A stretch of DNA of 10,592 nucleotides, taken from assembly GCA_004555535.1 (NCBI GenBank), contig SFHU01000101.1, forward strand, positions 1 through 10,592, in the 5' to 3' direction. Below are positions 1 to 6,686 of this stretch, in pieces (the first letter of the stretch is position 1; every line of letters begins with the position of its first letter). The position numbers and the translations under genes are program-made. Source of the stretch: Clostridiales bacterium. GTDB taxonomy: Bacteria > Bacillota > Clostridia > Christensenellales > Aristaeellaceae. The notes beneath the pieces were generated by a model that saw only the letters and a list, made by a program, of their open reading frames with translations, made no database searches and had not been told where the DNA came from.

Positions 1-1408
1 GGGCTTCGGCGCGGACCTGATCGCCGACACCGCCGTGTTTGACGCGCTGGTGGGGCAGGACATCGCGACGGCGCAGATCGACGTGAAGGCCGGCGCGACG
101 CTGACCAGCAACGCGATCAACGACGCGCTTGCTCAGGCGGCTGCCGAGTTCGGCGGCGCGGGCGAAGCGGCTTCGGCCATCCCGGGCGATCCCTACACCG
201 TCAAGGGCATGAACAAGTTCACCCTGTATATCGAGGTCGAAGATGGCAAGATCGTTTCCGTCAGCGCCCCGAATCACAATGAGACGCCGGGCCTCGGCGC
301 CGATCTGCTGACCGAGGACGCGCTTGCCGCGCTGGTGGGCCAGGATCTGGCGACCGCACAGGTCGACGTGAAGAGCGGCGTGACGCTGACGAGCAACGCG
401 ATCAACGATGCGCTGCGTCAGGCGGCTGCCGCGAACGGCATCGAGATCATTGTTGAAGAGACTGTCGAAGAAACCGCTGAAGAGACTGTTGAGGAAGCGT
501 CGCCTGTCGAGGAGGCTCCCGCTACGGATGCGACGGTGTACGACGTGACGGGCTTCCAACCGTTCAAGGTGGAAATCGCCGTGGACGAGGCGGGAAAGAT
601 CGTCTCCGTCAGCGTGCCGGAAAACAACGAGACGCCGGGCTTTGGCGCGGATCTGATCGCGGACACTGCCGTGTTTGACGCGCTGGTGGGCCAGGACATC
701 GCGACGGCGCAGATCGACGTGAAGAGCGGCGTGACGCTGACGAGCAACGCAATCAACGATGCGCTGCGTCAGGCCGCCGCCGCTGCGGCGCCGGCTGAGG
801 AGGCCGAGCCTGCCGCCGAGAAAGCTGAGGCCGCTACGTACGACGTGACGGGCTTCCAGCCGTTCAAGGTGGAAATCGCCGTGGACGAGGCGGGGAAGAT
901 CGTCTCCGTGAGCGTGCCGGAAAACAACGAGACGCCGGGCTTCGGCGCGGATCTGATCGCGGACACTGCCGTGTTTGACGCGCTGGTGGACCAGGACATC
1001 GCGACGGCGCAGATCGACGTGAAGAGCGGCGTGACGCTGACGAGCAACGCGATCAACGACGCGCTGCGTCAGGCCGCCGCCGCTGCGGCGCCGGCTGACG
1101 AGGTGACGGCTGCGCCCGCCGCGGAAGGCAACGCGACGGTCTACGAGGTTCAGGTCATGGGTATCAACAGCAAGCATCCCTTCACGCTGGATATCTCGGT
1201 CGACGAGGCGGGCGTGATCGTGGGCGCGACCTGCATTGAGCACAGCGAGACCGAGGGCAAGGGCGCAACCATGCTGACCGACGAGGCACTCTCCGTGTTG
1301 GTCGGGCAGAGCATTTCGGACGCGAAGGTGGACATCAAGTCCGGCGTGACTGTGACGAGCAACGCGATCAACAACGCGCTGGCGATCATCGCCGCGCATG
1401 TGGACTAA
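1..1408 (+). CDS. rnfG: RnfG-position multi-domain FMN-binding protein (5' partial)
   Basis: The reading frame is open from base 2, so the start codon, any signal peptide and any membrane anchor lie upstream. About 468 residues are visible. They form the end of one FMN_bind domain and four complete ones, each ending in a motif of the type D-V-K-S-G-V-T-L-T-S-N-A-I. In NqrC/RnfG proteins, ApbE attaches FMN covalently to the threonine of this motif. Candidate threonines are visible residues 33, 128, 245, 345 and 450 (codons at 98, 383, 734, 1034 and 1349). Most domains also carry N-E-T-P-G-x-G; the last has S-E-T-E-G-K-G. Linkers are rich in Ala, Pro and Glu, typical of extracytoplasmic flexible spacers. 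The position just before rnfE matches rnfG, whose product carries electrons on the outer face of the Rnf complex. Ordinary RnfG has one FMN domain and about 200 residues, so this is a multi-flavin version. A separate canonical rnfG could lie further upstream. Confidence 0.85.
   Translation, partial: GFGADLIADTAVFDALVGQDIATAQIDVKAGATLTSNAINDALAQAAAEFGGAGEAASAIPGDPYTVKGMNKFTLYIEVEDGKIVSVSAPNHNETPGLGADLLTEDALAALVGQDLATAQVDVKSGVTLTSNAINDALRQAAAANGIEIIVEETVEETAEETVEEASPVEEAPATDATVYDVTGFQPFKVEIAVDEAGKIVSVSVPENNETPGFGADLIADTAVFDALVGQDIATAQIDVKSGVTLTSNAINDALRQAAAAAAPAEEAEPAAEKAEAATYDVTGFQPFKVEIAVDEAGKIVSVSVPENNETPGFGADLIADTAVFDALVDQDIATAQIDVKSGVTLTSNAINDALRQAAAAAAPADEVTAAPAAEGNATVYEVQVMGINSKHPFTLDISVDEAGVIVGATCIEHSETEGKGATMLTDEALSVLVGQSISDAKVDIKSGVTVTSNAINNALAIIAAHVD
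541..1098 (+). repeat. Near-identical tandem repeat pair inside the FMN-domain gene (300-base period)
   Basis: Bases 541-798 and 841-1098 align without gaps over 258 positions with 7 mismatches, at exactly 300 bases (100 codons) spacing. Each copy codes for one whole FMN_bind domain plus the first part of its linker. Six of the seven differences are silent; the seventh (690 versus 990) changes Gly to Asp just after a D-A-L-V stretch. A related but more diverged copy lies at 220-430, and a copy truncated by the window edge ends near 140. The linker after each repeat is unrelated in sequence. Confidence 0.95.
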
Positions 1409-1421
1409 GGAGGTGCGGTAA

Positions 1422-2018
1422 ATGAAGGAGCTTCGCAAAATCTTCATGAACGGCATCATCGACGAGAACCCGACGTTCCGCATGGTGCTGGGCATGTGTC
1501 CGACGCTGGCCATCACGACCGCCGTGAGCAACGGCATCGGCATGGGCCTGGCTGTCACATTTGTTCTGATCTTCTCCAACCTGGTCATTTCCCTGCTGCG
1601 CAAGGCCATTCCGGATCAGATCCGTATTCCCGCTTTCATCGTCGTCATCGCGACGTTCGTCACCATCGTGCAGCTGGTGATCAAGGCGTTCCTGCCCGCG
1701 CTGGATGCGTCCCTGGGCGTGTTCATTCCGCTGATCGTCGTCAACTGCATCATCTTTGGCCGTGCGGAAGCGTTCGCTTTCAAGAACAAGCCGATCCCCG
1801 CGATGGTTGACGGTCTGGGCATGGGCCTGGGCTTCACGATCGCCATCACGCTGATCTCCGCGGTGCGCGAGCTGTTTGGCGCGGGCACGCTGCTGGGTGT
1901 TCAGGTGATGCCGGCGAACTATCTGCCGATGGGCATCCTGGTCAAGCCCGCGGGCGGTTTCATCGTCCTGGGCCTGATGCTGGCGCTGATGAACAAGCTG
2001 CTGCCGAAGAAGGCGTAA
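1422..2018 (+). CDS. rnfE: Electron transport complex subunit RnfE
   Basis: This is a 198-residue integral membrane subunit of the Rnf complex, which couples electron flow from reduced ferredoxin to NAD+ with Na+ or H+ export. The sequence shows about six hydrophobic segments (roughly residues 18-38, 40-59, 69-91, 98-113, 128-148, 169-190). It has the family motif G-R-A-E-A-F-A at 113-119 and two membrane cysteines, C26 in G-M-C-P and C109 in V-N-C. In the related Nqr/Rnf structures the equivalent cysteines of the RnfA/RnfE (NqrE/NqrD) pair hold an iron-sulfur cluster within the membrane. The length is normal for the family. An AAGGAGGTG site at 1407-1414 sits 7 bases before the ATG, and the gap to the upstream stop is 13 bases, so the genes are co-transcribed. 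Confidence 0.96.
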   Translation: MKELRKIFMNGIIDENPTFRMVLGMCPTLAITTAVSNGIGMGLAVTFVLIFSNLVISLLRKAIPDQIRIPAFIVVIATFVTIVQLVIKAFLPALDASLGVFIPLIVVNCIIFGRAEAFAFKNKPIPAMVDGLGMGLGFTIAITLISAVRELFGAGTLLGVQVMPANYLPMGILVKPAGGFIVLGLMLALMNKLLPKKA

Positions 2019-2030
2019 GGAGGAACGAAC

Positions 2031-2606
2031 ATGAATGCAATTCTTACGATCCTGATTGGCTCGATCTTTGTCAACAACTTCGCCATGTCCCGCTTTTACG
2101 GCATCTGCCCGTTCCTGGGCGTTTCCAAGAAGCTGGAGACCGCGTTCGGCATGGGCATGGCCGTGACCTTCGTCATGGCGATTGCCTCACTGGTCGCGTA
2201 CCTGGTCAACACGTTCCTGCTTGTCCCGCTCGGCCTGGAGTATTTGCAGACCATCGCGTTCATCCTCGTCATTGCGGTGCTGGTGCAGATCGTCGAGATG
2301 GCGCTCAAGAAGATGTCTCCGGGCCTGTATCAGGCGCTGGGGGTCTATCTGCCGCTGATCACGACCAACTGCGCCGTGCTCGGCGTCACCCAGCTCAACG
2401 TCACCGAGGGCTACAACCTGATTCTCTCCGTCGTCAATGGCGCGGCTTCTGCGCTGGGCTTCACGCTCTCGATCTGCCTGTTTGCCGGCATCCGCGAGCG
2501 CCTGGCCAATGGCAACATGCCCAAGTGGATGGAGGGCTTCACCGGCGCGCTGATCACGGCGGGCATCATGGCCGTCGCGTTCAACGGCTTCAGCGGACTG
2601 ATCTGA
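2031..2606 (+). CDS. rnfA: Electron transport complex subunit RnfA
   Basis: This 191-residue integral membrane subunit is paralogous to RnfE and is thought to insert in inverted orientation beside it. It begins with the typical RnfA pattern (I-F-V-N-N-F at 12-17, then G-I-C-P-F-L-G around C26) and has a second conserved cysteine at C114 in T-T-N-C-A-V-L-G. These two cysteines mirror C26 and C109 of RnfE, consistent with a shared cluster at the subunit interface. Six hydrophobic segments are apparent. The ATG at 2031 follows AAGGAGGA at 2017-2024 and lies 12 bases after the rnfE stop. The length matches the family and no anomaly is seen. Confidence 0.97.
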   Translation: MNAILTILIGSIFVNNFAMSRFYGICPFLGVSKKLETAFGMGMAVTFVMAIASLVAYLVNTFLLVPLGLEYLQTIAFILVIAVLVQIVEMALKKMSPGLYQALGVYLPLITTNCAVLGVTQLNVTEGYNLILSVVNGAASALGFTLSICLFAGIRERLANGNMPKWMEGFTGALITAGIMAVAFNGFSGLI

Positions 2607-2631
2607 GCGTAGAGCGAGGGAGGAAAAACAA

Positions 2632-3720
2632 GTGAGTATAACTGCAATTCTGATCGCCGCGCTTGTCATGAGTGTTCTGGGTCTGGCCTTTGGCGCGCTG
2701 CTGGGCGTTACCGGCCGCGTATTCAAGGTTCCCTCCAATCCGAAGGTCGAAGCGCTGCGCGAATGCCTGCCCGGCGCGAACTGCGGTGCCTGCGGCTTTC
2801 CCGGCTGCGACGGCTACGCCGCAGCTGTGGCCGATGGCAAGGCCGAGGTCGGCGCCTGCGCCGTGGGCGGACCGAAGTGCTCCGCGAAGATGGCGGAGAT
2901 CATGGGCGTCTCTGTGAGCGCCTCCAAGCGGATGGTTGCGACCGTCGCCTGCCAGGGCTACGGCGACCACTGCGCGCCAAAGGCGGAATACCAGGGCATG
3001 ACGGACTGCGTGGCCGCGTCGCTGGTCAACAATGGCACGAAGGCCTGTTCCTTTGCCTGCCTGGGCCTGGGCACCTGCGAGCGTGCCTGCCCGTTCGACG
3101 CGATCCACATCGATCCGGTCAAAAAGATCGCGGTCGTCGACAAGGAGAAGTGCCAGGGCTGCAAGAAGTGCGTCGCGGCCTGCCCGCAGCATGTGCTGAG
3201 CATGCAGCCGGATGATCGCGTCGTGACCGTGAGCTGCCACAATCCGGGCAAGGGCATCGCGCTCAAGGAGAAGTGCGACCGCGCCTGCATCGGCTGCGAG
3301 GCCTGCGTCAAGGCCTGCAACTTTGAGGCGCTGACGATGGAAAACGGCGTGCCGAAGGTCGATTACGACAAGTGCGTGGGCTGCATGGCCTGCGCCGATG
3401 CCTGCCCGACAGGCGCGATGGCTGCTGATTTTGAGACGCGCAAGGAGGCCTACATCGATCCCTCCAAGTGCGTTGGCTGCACGCTGTGCACGCGCCAGTG
3501 CAAGTTTGACGCCATCGAGGGCGCGCTCAAGCAGCCGCACAAGGTGCTTGGCGCCTGCACGGGCTGCGGCCTCTGCGCGGCGAAGTGCCCGAAGAAGGCC
3601 ATCACCATGCGTGAGCGCCGCGCGCCGCGCAACAAGATGGACAAGGTGAAGAAGGCTCCGGCCGCTGCCAAGCCCGCCGCGCCGGCTGCGCCGGCGGCGA
3701 AGACCCCCGAGCAGAAGTGA
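2632..3720 (+). CDS. rnfB: Rnf complex iron-sulfur subunit RnfB, ferredoxin-rich form
   Basis: This 362-residue protein is the likely entry point for electrons from reduced ferredoxin. Residues 4-26 form one N-terminal membrane segment. The RnfB FeS module follows, with C45, C51, C54, C59 and C76. Six four-cysteine ferredoxin-type motifs come next: 139/143/149/153, 174/177/180/184, 219/222/225/229, 248/251/254/258, 280/283/286/290 and 309/312/315/319. The first has the RnfB-specific wider spacing. Proteobacterial RnfB has two such motifs, so this is a cluster-rich form with up to seven clusters. The tail (about 328-362) is basic and Ala/Pro/Lys-rich with no cysteine, probably disordered. The start is a GTG preceded by GAGGGAGGA at 2616-2624, 25 bases after rnfA; no better ATG preserves the membrane segment. 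The stop codon is part of the downstream 12-bp stem. Confidence 0.96.
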   Translation: MSITAILIAALVMSVLGLAFGALLGVTGRVFKVPSNPKVEALRECLPGANCGACGFPGCDGYAAAVADGKAEVGACAVGGPKCSAKMAEIMGVSVSASKRMVATVACQGYGDHCAPKAEYQGMTDCVAASLVNNGTKACSFACLGLGTCERACPFDAIHIDPVKKIAVVDKEKCQGCKKCVAACPQHVLSMQPDDRVVTVSCHNPGKGIALKEKCDRACIGCEACVKACNFEALTMENGVPKVDYDKCVGCMACADACPTGAMAADFETRKEAYIDPSKCVGCTLCTRQCKFDAIEGALKQPHKVLGACTGCGLCAAKCPKKAITMRERRAPRNKMDKVKKAPAAAKPAAPAAPAAKTPEQK

Positions 3721-3923
3721 TCCTGTTTTGCGTTTCAAAGCCGTAAAGGCGCGAAGCGGTGAAGGGAGTCTGAGGGATGAAATCCCTCAGGCGGGTTTGG
3801 GCGGCAGCCCAACGGTTCCTGATCCTCTTCAGAAAACGTAGTCTCAGAGCAGGATGCGCAGCATCCTACGATTGAGACGGGTTTGAGCGAAACGGCAAGA
3901 GGGATCAATGGAAAACAGGATCA
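3718..3923 (+). ncRNA. Candidate structured non-coding RNA in the rnf 3' UTR (class unassigned, raiA-like size)
   Basis: A perfect 12-bp stem pairs 3718-3729 (TGATCCTGTTTT) with 3912-3923 (AAAACAGGATCA) and closes a region of about 180 bases. Inside it are three clean hairpins: 3770-3777 with 3783-3790 (8 bp, loop TGAAA); 3797-3802 with 3807-3812 (6 bp, loop GGCA); and a two-part stem with outer arms 3841-3846/3873-3878 and inner arms 3851-3857/3861-3867 (loop GCA). Further complementarity joins 3731-3736 to 3889-3894 and 3821-3829 to 3897-3906 (one bulge); these two cross, so they would form a pseudoknot. There is no plausible reading frame. An intrinsic terminator follows 24 bases later and I see no promoter of its own, so it is probably cut from or carried on the rnf transcript. 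Size, closing stem, pseudoknot and apparent clostridial host resemble the raiA motif RNA, but I cannot confirm that class by eye. A small inverted-repeat element is the main alternative. Confidence 0.6.
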
Positions 3924-3947
3924 TACACAGTTCACCACAAGGCTATG

Positions 3948-3990
3948 AAGAAGAGGAATGGGCAAAACCATTCCTCTTCTTTCGTTTTAT
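3948..3990 (+). terminator. Strong rho-independent terminator ending the rnf operon / structured RNA
   Basis: A perfect 14-bp stem pairs 3948-3961 with 3968-3981 around the 6-base loop GCAAAA. A T-rich run (TTTCGTTTTATTT) follows from the end of the stem. This is the only terminator between rnfB and glyA, so it should end both the rnf message and the structured RNA before it. Confidence 0.93.
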
Positions 3991-4034
3991 TTGCCAAAAA
4001 ATGGGAATTGATGGCTAAAAATGACGGAATCAGC

Positions 4035-4063
4035 TTGATTTCTGCAGGGACTGTGGCTATAAT
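4035..4063 (+). promoter_or_regulatory. Sigma-A promoter of glyA
   Basis: A -35 box TTGATT (4035-4040) and a perfect -10 box TATAAT (4058-4063) are separated by 17 bases. Transcription would start near 4070, giving a leader of under 30 bases. The stretch 3991-4034 before it is AT-rich and I see nothing else in it. Confidence 0.9.
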
Positions 4064-4096
4064 GAGACTACACTTTAAAAAAAGGCGGTGCCCGGA

Positions 4097-5350
<1,254 letters not shown>

Positions 5351-5363
5351 CTGCAAGACATAC

Positions 5364-5405
5364 GAAAGCGCATCGGAAAGACTCCGACGCGCTTTCTCTC
5401 TTTTG
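5364..5405 (+). terminator. Rho-independent terminator of glyA
   Basis: GAAAGCGC (5364-5371) and TCGGA (5373-5377) pair with TCCGA (5383-5387) and GCGCTTTC (5389-5396) around the loop AAGAC. There is one A/C mismatch in the 14-position stem. The run TCTCTTTT follows. It lies 13 bases after the glyA stop. Confidence 0.88.
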
Positions 5406-5447
5406 ATGCAGGCAAAGGCTTACACATGAACGCGGGCAAGTTTGGGA

Positions 5448-5476
5448 TTGACAGCGGGCGGCGCAAAGGGTAAACT
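5448..5476 (+). promoter_or_regulatory. Sigma-A promoter of the nifS-hflX-vanY operon
   Basis: A perfect -35 box TTGACA (5448-5453), a 17-base spacer, and the -10 box TAAACT (5471-5476) place the start of transcription near 5483. The leader to the cysteine desulfurase ATG is about 67 bases. It contains a hairpin: TTTGC 5492-5496 with GCAAA 5515-5519, inner AGCA 5499-5502 with TGCT 5506-5509. Confidence 0.8.
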
Positions 5477-5549
5477 GATATACAGAGGCATTTTGCACAG
5501 CACGGTGCTCCTGCGCAAAGCCCATCACGCGCAAGGTTGAGGAGGAAGC

Positions 5550-6686
5550 ATGATCAATTTCGATCACGCGGCGACAACGCCGCTGAGGAAAGAGGTCCTG
5601 GAGGCCATGCTTCCCTATCTGACGGAGCAGTATGCCAACGCGAGCGGGACGTATGCCGCCGCCAGGCAGACGAGGAGCGCCATCGACCGGGCCCGGCGCT
5701 CGATTGCGGAGGCGATTGGCGCGGAGCCCGGCGAGATCTATCTGACCTCGGGCGGCACCGAGGCGGACAACTGGGCGCTCGTGGGTGCGCTTCGCGCATC
5801 CAACGGGCGCAGGCGGATCGTGACGACGAAAATTGAGCATCATGCGATTCTAAGCACTTGCGCGATGCTCGAGGCGCAGGGCGTCGAGGTCGTCTATCTG
5901 AACGTCGACCGGGAGGGTCGGGTCGACTGCTGTGAGGCGGAACGGGAGATCAACACGGACACGCTGCTGGTCTCCGTGATGCTGGCCAACAACGAGGTCG
6001 GGACCATCGAGCCGGTGGCTGAAATCGCGCAGATCGCCCATGCGAACGGCGCGTTGATGCACACGGATGCCGTACAGGCGGTCGGGCACATTCCGGTCGG
6101 TCTGCATGCGCTGGGGGTCGATCTGCTGTCGATGTCCGCGCACAAGTTCGGTGGTCCGAAGGGCGTCGGCGCGCTGGCTGTGCGCAGCGGCGTCAGATTG
6201 CAGGGGTTGATCCTCGGCGGCTCGCAGGAGCGCAGCCTACGCGCGGGCACGGAAAACACGCCGGGCATCGTCGGCATGGGCGAAGCGCTCCGCATGGCTG
6301 TTAAAGAAATGGAAGAGGCCTCCCGATATACGCGCGCTTTGCGCGACAATCTGGCGGAGCGCCTGCTTTCCCTTCCGGGCGTCCGCATGAACGGCAGCCG
6401 GACAGAGAGACTGCCGGGCAACGCGCATTTTACCATTGAAAACCAGGATTCCTCGCTGCTGCTGGCGAGGCTTGACATGGCGGGCATTGCGGCCTCGGCC
6501 GGAAGCGCCTGCACCTCCGGCATCACAGAGCGCTCGCATGTGCTGCGGGCGATGTTCCCCGACGAGACGGAAAGCGGCCTGGCGGATCTTCGCCTGACGC
6601 TCGGAGCGGACAACACGCCGGAGGAGATTGAAAGCGCCTGCGCGGTGCTGAACCGGATTCTGGGCGAATCGAAGGAGTCAATATGA
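5550..6686 (+). CDS. Cysteine desulfurase, NifS/IscS family (class V aminotransferase)
   Basis: This PLP enzyme takes sulfur from cysteine as a persulfide, releasing alanine, and supplies it for Fe-S clusters or tRNA thiolation. It has 378 residues. It begins with I-N-F-D-H-A-A-T-T-P-L and has E-H-H-A-I near 97-101. The Schiff-base lysine is K199 in S-A-H-K-F-G-G-P-K-G. The active cysteine is C321 in S-A-G-S-A-C-T-S-G, the loop type of group I (NifS/IscS) enzymes. The start ATG follows GAGGAGGA at 5539-5546. No iscU/nifU scaffold or thiI partner is next to it in the window, so its sulfur acceptor cannot be read from context; cluster supply to the Rnf proteins is possible but only inferred. 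The stop overlaps the hflX start as ATGA, which suggests translational coupling. Confidence 0.93.
   Translation: MINFDHAATTPLRKEVLEAMLPYLTEQYANASGTYAAARQTRSAIDRARRSIAEAIGAEPGEIYLTSGGTEADNWALVGALRASNGRRRIVTTKIEHHAILSTCAMLEAQGVEVVYLNVDREGRVDCCEAEREINTDTLLVSVMLANNEVGTIEPVAEIAQIAHANGALMHTDAVQAVGHIPVGLHALGVDLLSMSAHKFGGPKGVGALAVRSGVRLQGLILGGSQERSLRAGTENTPGIVGMGEALRMAVKEMEEASRYTRALRDNLAERLLSLPGVRMNGSRTERLPGNAHFTIENQDSSLLLARLDMAGIAASAGSACTSGITERSHVLRAMFPDETESGLADLRLTLGADNTPEEIESACAVLNRILGESKESI

Noticed and set aside
35..37. GTG at 35 as the start of the FMN-domain gene
   Set aside because: The frame stays open to the window edge and bases 2-34 encode G-F-G-A-D-L-I-A-D-T-A, the same residues found inside the later repeats. 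There is no ribosome binding site, so the gene begins upstream.
1..1140. CRISPR or non-coding satellite reading of the direct repeats
   Set aside because: The repeat period is 300 bases, in frame, and encodes a known domain with intact flavin-site motifs.
2590..3738. Minus-strand open frame of 382 codons opposite rnfB
   Set aside because: Low-complexity Arg/Ala/His composition and full overlap with rnfB; also a shadow.
3718..3923. A small transposon-like element (MITE) with 12-bp terminal inverted repeats
   Set aside because: The flanking bases show no target-site duplication and the interior has several perfect hairpins typical of folded RNA. It is kept only as an alternative, since a genome-wide copy search could not be run.
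4088..4090. GTG at 4088 as the glyA start
   Set aside because: It overlaps the Shine-Dalgarno sequence itself; ATG 4097 has correct spacing and gives the usual SHMT N-terminus.
3718..4096. A glyA riboswitch (THF, glycine, ZTP or SAM type)
   Set aside because: The structured region is separated from glyA by an intrinsic terminator and then a full consensus promoter, and I recognise none of the conserved cores of those classes.
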